Source: Gammaproteobacteria bacterium (GTDB taxonomy: Bacteria; Pseudomonadota; Gammaproteobacteria; GCA-001735895). Taken from it: a DNA stretch of 17,136 bases. The DNA lies in assembly GCA_029288195.1 (NCBI GenBank), contig JARFPR010000271.1, forward strand, positions 1-17,136, written 5' to 3'. The translations under genes and the position numbers were made by a program. This document shows, piece by piece, positions 1 to 7,107 of this stretch; positions within the stretch are counted from its first letter, which is position 1, and the number at the start of each line of letters is the position of its first letter. The notes below the pieces were generated by a model. It saw only the letters and a list, made by a program, of their open reading frames with translations. It was not told where the DNA came from and searched no databases.

Positions 1-147
1 ACCGGCCCGCTTCCAGGATTCGATACCCTGCCTGGCGAGGTAGTTTCGAAATTGGTTCAGATCGCGGCGGTAGTTAGTGCAGGTGTGTGGAGAGTAATAC
101 TTTTCGCTGCGTAACATCTGGATGAACTGGTCCAGATATTCATCCAT
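1..147 (-). CDS. xerC: Tyrosine recombinase XerC, N-terminal part (cut by window edge)
   Basis: Only the first 49 codons are inside the window. The peptide begins MDEYLDQFIQMLRSEKYYSP and continues with a T-x-x-N-Y-x-x-D-L-x-x-F pattern, which is the N-terminal SAM-like core-binding domain of phage-type integrases. XerC pairs with XerD and resolves chromosome dimers at dif. The ATG at 147-145 is chosen because an AGGCGG-type ribosome site precedes it; that site lies in the last codons of the DUF484 gene, whose TAG stop is at 155-153. The assignment to XerC and not XerD or a mobile integrase rests on context: dapF-DUF484-xerC is a conserved gammaproteobacterial order. The catalytic domain (Arg, His, Tyr residues) is outside the window, so integrity of the gene cannot be judged. 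Confidence 0.88.
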   Translation of the reverse strand, partial: MDEYLDQFIQMLRSEKYYSPHTCTNYRRDLNQFRNYLARQGIESWKRAG

Positions 148-152
148 GCGTG

Positions 153-857
153 CTAATCCGCCTGCAACAGGCTTTTCAAACGATTACTGACCAGTTCGCC
201 CAGTTGCTGCAGAAAAATAGTGCCCATGCTGAGGCCAAAGCGATCGGTATTGACACTACCGAGGCATAACAGGCCGAGATTGTCGGTATGATAAAGCGGG
301 ATCAAGGCACTTGAACCGATGCGGATATCCGGGCCGAACAGCTGCTGATTGATTTTATCGTTCTGCTGGCCGCAAACCGGCTTGCGTGCTTCGATCCAGG
401 GCTTGACGCTGTCGACGATACCGCTGTCGCTATCGAGATAAAGCCCATCGAGTATATTGCCGGCTTCGCTGACGCCCGGTAAAAACCGAAAACAGACGAA
501 ATCGGTATAGAAAAAGGTCTGCACCTGGTCTTGCACCATTGCCAGTATGTCGTGTAACTGGTCGGTATTCATCAGTTCCAGTGCGAGGCGATGAAAACGC
601 TGATTTAACTCCTCGTTTTCGCGTGCAATACCAACCAGCTCATCGATTTTCGTCTTCAGCGACTGGTTTTCTTCGCGCAGCAATTTGAGCTGGCGTTCCA
701 CCAGAGAGGTCGCGCCGCCGGTCTTGTGGGGAATTGCCAGTGACGAAAAAACCTCCGGGTACGCCATCAGCACTTCGGGATTATCCTGAAGATACCGGAT
801 GACCTTTGATTCGTCGGTCAGATCGGATTGCTGTGGTTCAGCTGATAATTCACTCAT
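153..857 (-). CDS. DUF484 family protein (YigA-like, GAF-type)
   Basis: A soluble 234-residue protein matching the DUF484 family, always found between dapF and xerC in gammaproteobacteria; its molecular function is not established. The N-terminal third carries the family signature V-x-x-Y-L-x-x-N-P-E-V (residues about 19-29), followed by a predicted coiled coil (about 52-90, rich in Leu, Glu, Lys). The C-terminal half (about 95-230) resembles a GAF fold, with a G-S-S-A-L-I-P-L strand pattern and G-L-L-C-L-G-S. The start ATG (857-855) overlaps the last 8 bases of dapF (stop at 850), so the two are probably translationally coupled. Length is normal for the family. No signal peptide or membrane segment is seen. 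Confidence 0.9.
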   Translation of the reverse strand: MSELSAEPQQSDLTDESKVIRYLQDNPEVLMAYPEVFSSLAIPHKTGGATSLVERQLKLLREENQSLKTKIDELVGIARENEELNQRFHRLALELMNTDQLHDILAMVQDQVQTFFYTDFVCFRFLPGVSEAGNILDGLYLDSDSGIVDSVKPWIEARKPVCGQQNDKINQQLFGPDIRIGSSALIPLYHTDNLGLLCLGSVNTDRFGLSMGTIFLQQLGELVSNRLKSLLQAD

Positions 858-1683
858 AATCGATTTCGCCCTGATAAACCATTACAGTTTCGCCCGTCAT
901 CATAACGGGGTTTGCCTCTCCTTGCCATTCCAGTTTGAGCTCGCCGCCCGATAATATGGCCTTTGCGACCGGATCGAGCAAACCAAGCTGCACCCCGGCG
1001 ACCATCGCGGCGCAGGCGCCGCTGCCGCAGGCACGGGTTTCGCCGACACCACGCTCGTAAACCCGCAATTTAAAAGCATCGCGACCCAGCATCTGCATGA
1101 AACCGATGTTCGCCCTTTGGGGAAATAACAGGCTGGTCTCGAAGTAGGGCCCAAGCGTTTCTATGTCGGCGGTATCAACATCATCGACCTGGATTACCAT
1201 GTGTGGATTACCGATCGACATCGCGCTGAAAGTGATCTCGCGACCCTCGTAATCTGTCTGGTATAAGTTCTGTCGTTTTTCGGCACGCAGCGGGATTTCG
1301 GCAGGCTCAAATAGTGGTATGCCCATATCGACACGGTAACGGGTTGCATCGATCGCTTCGAGTTTCAATAGCCCGGTATTGGTTTCCACCGGAATAATGT
1401 CCAGCTCGGTCAAACCCTGTTCGCGTACGAAACGCGCGAAGCAGCGCGCACCGTTACCACATTGCGCAACTTCGCCACCATCGGCATTGTAGATGCGGTA
1501 CTTGAACGCAGCAGATTCGCTGTCGGGATTTTCGACAATCAGCATTTGATCGAAACCGATGCCATCGTAACGATCGGCCCAGCGCCGCACTAGTTCCGGG
1601 CGCGGTTCAAAAGACTGGTTGATTGCATCAATAACGGCAAAATCGTTACCGAGACCATGCATCTTGGCAAACTTCAGCTTCAT
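850..1683 (-). CDS. dapF: Diaminopimelate epimerase
   Basis: Converts LL-2,6-diaminopimelate to the meso form, the last step before lysine and a direct precursor of peptidoglycan; cytoplasmic and cofactor-free. The 277-residue product has the full family length. Both catalytic cysteines are visible: Cys75 in A-Q-C-G-N-G (followed by A-R-C-F-A-R-F) and Cys219 in R-A-C-G-S-G-A-C. The N-terminal F-x-K-M-H-G-L-G-N-D-F signature (residues 5-15) and the G-N-P-H motif (158-161) are present. The ATG (1683-1681) overlaps the TGA of lysA in an ATGA arrangement, and the 3' end overlaps the DUF484 start by 8 bases. DapF makes the substrate of LysA, encoded immediately upstream, so the pair forms a metabolic unit. 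Confidence 0.98.
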   Translation of the reverse strand: MKLKFAKMHGLGNDFAVIDAINQSFEPRPELVRRWADRYDGIGFDQMLIVENPDSESAAFKYRIYNADGGEVAQCGNGARCFARFVREQGLTELDIIPVETNTGLLKLEAIDATRYRVDMGIPLFEPAEIPLRAEKRQNLYQTDYEGREITFSAMSIGNPHMVIQVDDVDTADIETLGPYFETSLLFPQRANIGFMQMLGRDAFKLRVYERGVGETRACGSGACAAMVAGVQLGLLDPVAKAILSGGELKLEWQGEANPVMMTGETVMVYQGEIDYE

Positions 1684-2927
1684 GGCAACATTGACTCGCC
1701 GCGAACCAGGTCATCGAAAGATTCGCGCTCACGTATGCAGTAGTGTCGATCGCCGTCGACCATAACTTCGGCGGCGCGCACCCGCGTATTATAATTGGAC
1801 GCCATACCAAAGGCGTAAGCTCCCGAAGACCGGATCGCCAGTAAATCATTTTGCGCGAGGCTCAAAGCACGGTCCTTGCCAAGAAAATCGCTCGATTCAC
1901 AGATTGCACCTACCACGTCGTAGACCTTTTCCCTGGCGTCGCTGTTTTGATCGACACGGATAATTTCCTGCCAGGCCCCGTACAGCGATGGCCTGATTAA
2001 ATCATTCATCGCTGCATCGACCACGGCAAAGTTTTTATCGGGACCGTGTTTCAGGTAATTCACCCGGCTCACCAGGATGCCCGCGTTACCTGCGATCGCG
2101 CGCCCGGGCTCAATCACTACAGTGCCGGCAAACTTTTTCAGGCGATCGCGCAGCGCACTGGCCCATTCGGCTGGCAATGGTGGTTCCTCGTCACGATAGC
2201 GGATGCCGAGACCACCACCGAGGTCCAGGTGGTGGATATTTATGCCCTGGTCGCGCAAGCGGTTGATCAACTCGAGCAGCCGATCAAACGCATCGATATA
2301 GGGCGAAAGTTCAGTCAACTGTGAACCGATATGACAATCCATGCCGATGATTTTGATGTTTTTCAGCCCGGATGCCTTGAGGTAAACCTGTTCGGCGTCG
2401 GCGAAGGGGACGCCAAACTTGTTATCCTTGAGTCCGGTCGAAATGTAAGGATGGGTTTTAGCATCGACGTCGGGATTAACACGAAAAGAGATGCGCGCGG
2501 TTTTGTTCATGCGCCCAGCAATTTCATTGATGCGATCGAGTTCCTGTTCTGATTCGACGTTAAAGCAAAGGATATCGAGTTGTAGCGCGGTTTCGATTTC
2601 GTTCGCCAGTTTGCCGACACCGGAAAATACGATGCTTTCGGGCTTGCCTCCCGCCAGCAGCACGCGTTGTAGTTCACCCCCGGAGACGATATCGAAACCT
2701 GAACCGAGGCGCGCCAACAGGTTTAAAACTGCCAGGCTCGAGTTCGCCTTGACGGCGTAACATACCAGGTGATCCTGCCCGTCAAATGCATTGTCGAAGG
2801 CGTGCCAGTGGCGTTCCAGCGTCGCCCGCGAATAGACGAATAACGGTGTCCCGTATTGCTCGGCCAGCGCCGCAATCGCGACCTCTTCGCAATAGAGTTG
2901 CCCCTGCTTGTATTCGAAATGGTCCAT
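1680..2927 (-). CDS. lysA: Diaminopimelate decarboxylase
   Basis: PLP-dependent enzyme that decarboxylates meso-diaminopimelate to L-lysine in the cytoplasm. The 415-residue length is normal. Visible signatures of the alanine-racemase-like fold type III family are: the PLP lysine Lys60 in Y-A-V-K-A-N; His199 in D-C-H-I-G-S-Q; the glycine-rich L-G-G-G-L-G-I (236-242); E-P-G-R (273-276) for phosphate and substrate binding; and Cys343 in C-E-S-S-D-F, the active-site cysteine contributed by the partner subunit. A-Y-A-F-G-M-A-S-N-Y-N (370-380) near the end is also typical. The gene begins 2 bases after lptM and its TGA overlaps the dapF start, so it sits in the middle of a coupled operon. Confidence 0.98.
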   Translation of the reverse strand: MDHFEYKQGQLYCEEVAIAALAEQYGTPLFVYSRATLERHWHAFDNAFDGQDHLVCYAVKANSSLAVLNLLARLGSGFDIVSGGELQRVLLAGGKPESIVFSGVGKLANEIETALQLDILCFNVESEQELDRINEIAGRMNKTARISFRVNPDVDAKTHPYISTGLKDNKFGVPFADAEQVYLKASGLKNIKIIGMDCHIGSQLTELSPYIDAFDRLLELINRLRDQGINIHHLDLGGGLGIRYRDEEPPLPAEWASALRDRLKKFAGTVVIEPGRAIAGNAGILVSRVNYLKHGPDKNFAVVDAAMNDLIRPSLYGAWQEIIRVDQNSDAREKVYDVVGAICESSDFLGKDRALSLAQNDLLAIRSSGAYAFGMASNYNTRVRAAEVMVDGDRHYCIRERESFDDLVRGESMLP

Positions 2928-2929
2928 CG

Positions 2930-3061
2930 CTAACCGGTATTAACCTGGGTCTTTTTCTCTTCTTCCTCTGGCAACTCCAGGGGACCCTTGTTACCACAGC
3001 CGGACAACACCAGCAGCAGGCCAAAGCAGATCAGGCCGTTGATAATTCTATTTCGCATCAT
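2930..3061 (-). CDS. lptM: LPS translocon maturation chaperone LptM (LppL/YifL-type small lipoprotein)
   Basis: A 43-residue lipoprotein. A short charged N-terminus (M-M-R-N-R) is followed by a hydrophobic stretch and the lipobox V-L-S-G-C, giving a lipidated Cys22. The sequence after the cysteine, C-G-N-K-G-P-L-E-L-P, is the hallmark C-G-x-K-G-P-L of the LptM/YifL/LppL family. In E. coli LptM helps the outer-membrane translocon LptD/LptE mature. Here it sits directly before lysA, as lppL does in Pseudomonas. The tail is acidic (four consecutive Glu) and shorter than in E. coli (67 residues there). The ATG at 3061 overlaps the TGA of the upstream LysE-family gene (ATGA); a second ATG follows immediately at 3058. 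Confidence 0.9.
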   Translation of the reverse strand: MMRNRIINGLICFGLLLVLSGCGNKGPLELPEEEEKKTQVNTG

Positions 3062-3696
3062 GTCGCGGAGATTACACGCTTTGCTGCGAGGGCCCAAACT
3101 CCGGCACCCATCAACAGTCCGCCACCGACCATGCCATAAGCCTTTTGTGCGCGTGGTGCCGCAAGCCAGCGCCGAATCGAGGCAGCAAACAATGCATAAC
3201 TGGTGGCACCGATAGTGGCGAGCACGACAAAGGTTATGCCGAGGATCCAGAGTTGCGTTATCACCGGGTGATCGGCGCTGATGAACTGGGGTAGCAGGGC
3301 AATGAAAAAAACGATGCTCTTGGGATTTAACGCGGTGACGATAAACGCGTTGCCGAATAGCTTACGCGGTGCTGACGCCAGTGTCTGTTGGGCCTGCAAG
3401 GGCATCGGTTGGCCGGCGCTGCGTAACAGGGTAAAGCCGAGGTAGATCAGGTAGCACCCACCAATCCACTTGATAATCGTAAACCAGAGTGCTGACGTGG
3501 CGAGCAGGGTACCGAGGCCAATCAATGACAGGGTGATCGCAACCGAATCGCCGAGCGCAACCCCCATAACCACGGGCAAAGTCGCTTTACGCCCATGCGC
3601 GATGGAATAGCTCAGCACCAGCAGTATGGTCGGGCCGGGGATCGCCAGCACCACCGAGCTGGTAGCGACATAGGCAAGCCAGAGTTCAAGCGGCAT
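3058..3696 (-). CDS. LysE/RhtB family amino-acid exporter
   Basis: A 212-residue integral inner-membrane protein with about six hydrophobic segments. It carries the family features: P-G-P after the first helix (residues 20-22), G-x-x-x-G-D-S in the next helices, Y-L-x-Y-L-G-F-T-L-L near residues 80-92, and N-P-K-S-I-V-F-F in the fourth helix. Members export amino acids such as lysine, threonine, homoserine or leucine; substrate cannot be read from sequence. The reading frame is open to 3768, but the start is placed at 3696 because family members begin at this point and a GGGGA ribosome site precedes it. It starts 2 bases after the DUF402 gene and its TGA overlaps lptM. A position immediately upstream of lptM-lysA-dapF makes export of lysine or a related compound an attractive but unproven guess. 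Confidence 0.9.
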   Translation of the reverse strand: MPLELWLAYVATSSVVLAIPGPTILLVLSYSIAHGRKATLPVVMGVALGDSVAITLSLIGLGTLLATSALWFTIIKWIGGCYLIYLGFTLLRSAGQPMPLQAQQTLASAPRKLFGNAFIVTALNPKSIVFFIALLPQFISADHPVITQLWILGITFVVLATIGATSYALFAASIRRWLAAPRAQKAYGMVGGGLLMGAGVWALAAKRVISAT

Positions 3697-3698
3697 GT

Positions 3699-4190
3699 TC
3701 AGGTCCCCGGGAACAGCTCCCGGCGTTGCGCTTCGAACTCCAGCAACAGGCGACCGGGATCGATGCATAAGGCATCGCGTGCGCTTTCGATATAGACGCG
3801 TAAGTCGCTATCAAGGTCATCGGGTAATTCGTCTTCATCCAGCACTCGGCAACGCAGGTCAGGGGTGATCAATATATCCACGCTCAGGTCGCGCCATGCG
3901 ACCTGTTGACGTGATATGCGGGTGTTATCGCAGATATTAAAGTATAACGCCAGTGTTTGGCATTGCTCGTCGATCCAGTGATACGCGTTATAGGCACGAT
4001 CTTCCCAGAAATAGCCGATGCTGATGGAATCTTTGCGCAGCAACAGGTCTTCGAGCTGCAGGTCGCGCGGCATTCGATATATAACCACGACCTCGCCCCG
4101 GGTGAACTTTAACAATTCACAATCGAATTGTTTGCGCTCTCCCGCAAGCGTGGTCTTGATTTCTACAATACGGGTGTCGGGCTGATTCAA
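3699..4190 (-). CDS. DUF402 domain protein (FomD/Ntdp-like), TTG start
   Basis: A 163-residue soluble protein. The DUF402 signatures are visible in order: A-Y-H-W-I-D (about 69-74), L-Y-F-N-I-C-D (about 82-88), W-R-D-L-S-V-D-I-L-I (about 99-108) and the acidic L-D-E-D-E-L (about 117-122). Characterised relatives include FomD, a hydrolase of nucleotidyl phosphonates, and Ntdp, a nucleoside tri/diphosphatase; both use acidic residues to hold divalent metal. The substrate here is unknown. No ATG fits the start: TTG at 4190-4188 overlaps the TGA stop of the DUF3830 gene by 4 bases, so translational coupling probably supports the weak codon. The next in-frame Met lies near residue 40, inside the domain. 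Confidence 0.8.
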   Translation of the reverse strand: MNQPDTRIVEIKTTLAGERKQFDCELLKFTRGEVVVIYRMPRDLQLEDLLLRKDSISIGYFWEDRAYNAYHWIDEQCQTLALYFNICDNTRISRQQVAWRDLSVDILITPDLRCRVLDEDELPDDLDSDLRVYIESARDALCIDPGRLLLEFEAQRRELFPGT

Positions 4191-4594
4191 ATTTCGAACA
4201 GGATCGGTTTGGCACCTTCCCAGAGAGTGGCAACACCTATCTTGCGCAGCTGCTCCAGATCGGAAGTGATTGTTGCGAAATGATTGCCAGCGAGGGTGCC
4301 CGCCTTCGATGCAAACTGGACGCTGCCGTAGGCGATCAGGATCTCGGTTTCACTTTTTCCCTTTGGATACAACAGGATTTGCCCGGGAGCGGGGTAGGCG
4401 GTCGCGTCTTCGTGGCCGACCTCGAAGTCCATGTCACCGAGGGGTATCCACATACCCTCACCGCTCCAGCGCACATGCACGACCTGGCTTTCGAACGGCA
4501 TTACCGCGCGAAACGCGTCGCAGCTGGCAGGTGATTTATCGTCCTCGAAGACGGCATCGAAGCGATGCCCGGCAATCTTTATTTTCATGCGCAT
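4187..4594 (-). CDS. DUF3830 family protein (cyclophilin-like fold)
   Basis: A 135-residue soluble protein that fits DUF3830, a cyclophilin-like family of unknown function often found near amino-acid or amidohydrolase genes. Diagnostic stretches are A-T-A-Y-P-A-P-G-Q-I-L-L-Y-P (64-77), S-E-T-E-I-L-I-A-Y-G (81-90) and F-A-S-K-A-G-T-L-A-G-N-H-F (94-106). Two starts are possible: ATG at 4594 (GGAGG only about 4 bases away) or ATG at 4588, which makes a perfect ATGA overlap with the phzF stop and gives about 10 bases to GGAGG. The longer form is listed, but the shorter is equally plausible. Its 3' end overlaps the TTG start of the DUF402 gene. Confidence 0.8.
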   Translation of the reverse strand: MRMKIKIAGHRFDAVFEDDKSPASCDAFRAVMPFESQVVHVRWSGEGMWIPLGDMDFEVGHEDATAYPAPGQILLYPKGKSETEILIAYGSVQFASKAGTLAGNHFATITSDLEQLRKIGVATLWEGAKPILFEI

Positions 4595-5427
4595 GAGTCC
4601 TCCATAATGCGGGCGCTACCGGAAACCCGGATTGAACTGCCGGGTTCGTCGGTGATTTCCGCCCTGAGACGCGAACGCATCCCCATGTCTTCGCCCTGGA
4701 TAATTTCAATAGATCCCTGGTGTGGCCATTCGATGTCGCGTAGATAGCCGGCAAAAGCAGCGGTTGCAGCACCGGTAGCCGGATCCTCGTAGACGCCACC
4801 TGAGGCAAACGGATTACGGGTATGAAACAGGCGCGGAGTTTCGGCGTAGGCGAGCAGAATTGTAATCAGGCCCTCGCGGTTCATCAGTTCACGTCCGGCG
4901 TCAAGGTCGTATTGCATCGCCGACAATGCCGCGCGTGAATTCAGACATAGCGCAAGATGGTCCGCTCCGCCGTGCACGCGCGCGGGTGGAACTTCCGCAT
5001 TGAGATCGCTTTCACGGTAACCGAACAATGCCAGAACCTCGGTTAATAGTGCGTCGGACATTGCTGCGCTGTATGTCGGCGGTGACTGCAGTGCCGCGTA
5101 TAGTGATCCGGCGTTGTGTTCACCTTCGACGGTAATATCGGCCTGGTTGAGTTGCAGCTTAAACATGCCGTTGCCATGCTTTAGCGCCAGCGCCGCTCCA
5201 AGGGCGATGGTCGCATGCCCGCAAAACGGGACTTCGGATTCGGGTGAGAAGTAGCGCACGCGCCAGGCGTCACCCTCGGGCATCGCAAATGCGGTTTCAG
5301 AGTAACCGACCTCGGCCGCAAGGCGCCGCATTTCGGCGTCGTCGGGATGCGAGTCGGCAATCATGACACCGGCCGGGTTGCCGCCGAGCCCGGTGTCAGC
5401 GAAAGCAGCGATTCTTAAAATATTCAT
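4585..5427 (-). CDS. PhzF family isomerase/epimerase-like protein
   Basis: A 280-residue cytoplasmic protein of the PhzF family, which shares the two-domain diaminopimelate-epimerase fold with DapF. Visible motifs are G-N-P-A-G-V (16-21), the catalytic acid Glu44 in Y-S-E-T-A-F, R-Y-F-S-P-E-S-E-V-P-F-C-G-H-A-T (58-73), E-D-P-A-T-G-A-A-T-A-A near residue 215 and G-E-D-M-G-M-R-S close to the end. True PhzF isomerises a dihydro-hydroxyanthranilate in phenazine synthesis, but most members have unknown substrates, and no other phenazine gene is present here. It heads the coupled block that runs to xerC. The ribosome site before its ATG is weak; the stop of a decayed upstream frame lies only 5 bases before the start, as if translation was once coupled to that gene. 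Confidence 0.9.
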   Translation of the reverse strand: MNILRIAAFADTGLGGNPAGVMIADSHPDDAEMRRLAAEVGYSETAFAMPEGDAWRVRYFSPESEVPFCGHATIALGAALALKHGNGMFKLQLNQADITVEGEHNAGSLYAALQSPPTYSAAMSDALLTEVLALFGYRESDLNAEVPPARVHGGADHLALCLNSRAALSAMQYDLDAGRELMNREGLITILLAYAETPRLFHTRNPFASGGVYEDPATGAATAAFAGYLRDIEWPHQGSIEIIQGEDMGMRSRLRAEITDEPGSSIRVSGSARIMEDSCA

Positions 5428-5432
5428 TAGCG

Positions 5433-5525
5433 TTAGTCTGGTGTTATAACGATCTTACCACTGGTTCGATTTTCGTCCATCAATGCACGCACTTGTTGAA
5501 GCTCACGCGGCAAATGCCTGCGCCA
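5433..5525 (-). pseudogene. C-terminal remnant of a medium-chain dehydrogenase/reductase (quinone oxidoreductase-like)
   Basis: A 30-codon open stretch ends in TAA at 5435-5433 and encodes a peptide with L-P-R-E-L-Q-Q-V-R-A-L-M-D-E-N-R followed by T-S-G-K-I-V-I-T-P-D. This resembles the last segment of medium-chain dehydrogenase/reductase proteins, where a helix (pattern L-x-x-x-x-x-A-x-x-L-x-x-x-x) leads into G-K-I-V-x-T-P. The frame meets a stop at about 5550-5552, and the nearby bases up to the DUF1304 stop at 5616 do not restore a nucleotide-binding domain in any minus frame. The stub therefore looks like the end of a gene mostly lost by deletion. The match is from memory of the family pattern and is short, so confidence is modest. 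Bases 5526-5615 hold nothing else I can recognise. Confidence 0.4.
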
Positions 5526-5615
5526 GGAAACCAATAAGTATTCTCGTCTTCAATGGCAGGTATTCTCGCAAGGGATACATCATGGCAGAGCTTGCTCGTC
5601 TTTACCTGTCAGTAC

Positions 5616-5978
5616 TCAATTGGCGGCAAGCACCAGGATCAGTCCGAGAGCCGCGGGTGCGGCCTGGATCCACAGGATTCGACGGCTTACGCTGGCCGCA
5701 CCGAAGACCCCGGCAATAATCACGCAGACAAGAAAGAAAATCTTGATTGCGCCACCCTCGGCACCGAGAATCAGGCCCCACAACAGTCCGGCCGCAAGAA
5801 AGCCGTTATAAAGTCCCTGGTTTGCCGCCAGCACCCGGGTTATCGCGGCGCGCTCGGCGGTCTGTCTGAACACGCGCAACCCGAGCGGTTTTTCCCACAG
5901 GAACATTTCCAGCAGCAGGAAACCGAGATGCGATATCGCGACCAGCGCGACGACAATATCAGCCAGGTAGCTAATCAT
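5616..5978 (-). CDS. DUF1304 family membrane protein
   Basis: A 120-residue integral membrane protein with four hydrophobic segments (about 4-24, 52-70, 78-96 and 100-119). The N-terminal half carries the DUF1304 signature S-H-L-G-F-L-L-L-E-M-F-L-W (16-28) and a conserved A-N-Q-G-L-Y-N-G-F-L-A-A-G (52-64). The family is widespread and has no assigned function. The ATG at 5978 is 73 bases from the divergent oxygenase gene. Downstream, 188 bases separate it from phzF, most of it decayed sequence. Confidence 0.87.
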   Translation of the reverse strand: MISYLADIVVALVAISHLGFLLLEMFLWEKPLGLRVFRQTAERAAITRVLAANQGLYNGFLAAGLLWGLILGAEGGAIKIFFLVCVIIAGVFGAASVSRRILWIQAAPAALGLILVLAAN

Positions 5979-5997
5979 GGACAGCCTAGATTTGGTT

Positions 5998-6003
5998 TAT
6001 AAT
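5998..6003. promoter_or_regulatory. Possible -10 element(s) in a divergent spacer
   Basis: The 73-base spacer between the divergent DUF1304 and oxygenase genes contains a perfect TATAAT on the plus strand. The same bases read TATAAA one step over on the minus strand (6002-5997). No convincing -35 box is seen at 16-18 bases on either side, so this is only a candidate promoter region. Confidence 0.3.
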
Positions 6004-6051
6004 TGATGCTTATCCTCTCATAGAGACGACGACCTTGTCTGTTCGAATTGC

Positions 6052-7107
6052 ATGACTCACCAGCTCCCGGTAATCGATCTGGAACCCTGGTTTACGGGAG
6101 ACAGGCAACAGCGGCTCGAATTGTGCCGGCAACTTCGGCAGGTATGCCATGAAATCGGTTTTTTCTACGTCATCAATCATGGCATCCCGGAATCGGTCAG
6201 CGAGGCTTACCTGGCGATGCTTAAGAATTTTTTTGCGCTGCCGGAAGAAATCAAGAAGACGATTGACAAGAGTGGTTCCGCGCAGTTTCGCGGTTGGGAA
6301 AAACTGGGTTCGGAACTGACCAACAACCAGGTAGACTACCGCGAGCAGATTGATATAGGGGTTGATCGCAATCCGATTGCCGAACCGGATCCCTATTACA
6401 TGGCGCTGGTGGGCCCAAACCTGTGGCCAACCGAAGCCGCTATCCCGGGTTTCAGGCAAACCGTTGACGATTATTTCTCACGCCTGTCCGGGGTTTCGCG
6501 GCAAATTCTGCGCATGATGTCGCTCGCCCTTGACCTCGACGAATTTCATATCGAACAGGTGTTTGGGAAAAATCCTTCGCCCTACCTGAAACTGATTCGC
6601 TATCCGCAAACCCGGGCTGGTGGGCAGGGTGTCGGTGTGCATAAGGATTCTGGATTCCTGACGCTGCTGCTGCAGGATGAAAATACCGGCCTTGAAGCGC
6701 AGGCTAACGATGACACCTGGTACCCGGTCGATCCCGTTGCGGGCAGCCTGGTGGTTAACACGGGCGAGTTGCTGCAACTGGTAACGCATAACTATTTCAT
6801 CGCGACCCCGCATCGGGTTGTCAATAAAACCGGGCTAGAGCGTTATTCGTCGGCATTTTTTTACAGTCCTGATTTGAATACGGTGCTTGAACCATTACCG
6901 CTGGCGGCCGATTACATCGATCGTGTTAATGCAAGTAGACGCCATCGTAACGAGGGGTTAATGGCGTCACGTTCGGAGATGGCTGCCGGTATCGGAGGTA
7001 TGGAGAGCCGGGTACAACCCGTTGTATTTGGCGAGAAATACTGGCAACGCTGGGTGCGCAGTTATCCCGAGATCGCACGGAAATTCTACCCCGGATTGAT
7101 GGGGTAG
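6052..7107 (+). CDS. 2-oxoglutarate/Fe(II)-dependent oxygenase, isopenicillin-N-synthase-like
   Basis: A 351-residue soluble oxygenase of the non-haem iron family. The N-terminal DIOX_N-type region has P-V-I-D-L (6-10) and I-G-F-F-Y-V-I-N-H-G-I (35-45). The jelly-roll core carries the iron-binding facial triad His197-x-Asp199 (V-H-K-D-S-G) and His254 (T-P-H-R-V). The co-substrate pair Arg264-x-Ser266 (R-Y-S) follows and would bind the 2-oxoglutarate carboxylate. E-x-x-T-G-L-E (210-215) between them is also typical. All catalytic residues are intact. The substrate is unknown; relatives hydroxylate, desaturate or cyclise small molecules. It is one of only two plus-strand genes and stands alone, facing the beta-barrel gene at its 3' end. 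The ribosome site upstream of the ATG is weak. Confidence 0.92.
   Translation: MTHQLPVIDLEPWFTGDRQQRLELCRQLRQVCHEIGFFYVINHGIPESVSEAYLAMLKNFFALPEEIKKTIDKSGSAQFRGWEKLGSELTNNQVDYREQIDIGVDRNPIAEPDPYYMALVGPNLWPTEAAIPGFRQTVDDYFSRLSGVSRQILRMMSLALDLDEFHIEQVFGKNPSPYLKLIRYPQTRAGGQGVGVHKDSGFLTLLLQDENTGLEAQANDDTWYPVDPVAGSLVVNTGELLQLVTHNYFIATPHRVVNKTGLERYSSAFFYSPDLNTVLEPLPLAADYIDRVNASRRHRNEGLMASRSEMAAGIGGMESRVQPVVFGEKYWQRWVRSYPEIARKFYPGLMG

Noticed and set aside
1..147. Tyrosine recombinase as a sign of a mobile element or integron
   Set aside because: Its position after dapF and DUF484 is the normal chromosomal place of xerC, and no attachment site or cargo is seen.
5483..6002. Plus-strand open frames across the phzF-DUF1304 spacer
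   Set aside because: They run antisense to DUF1304 or through decayed sequence and have no ribosome site or family pattern.
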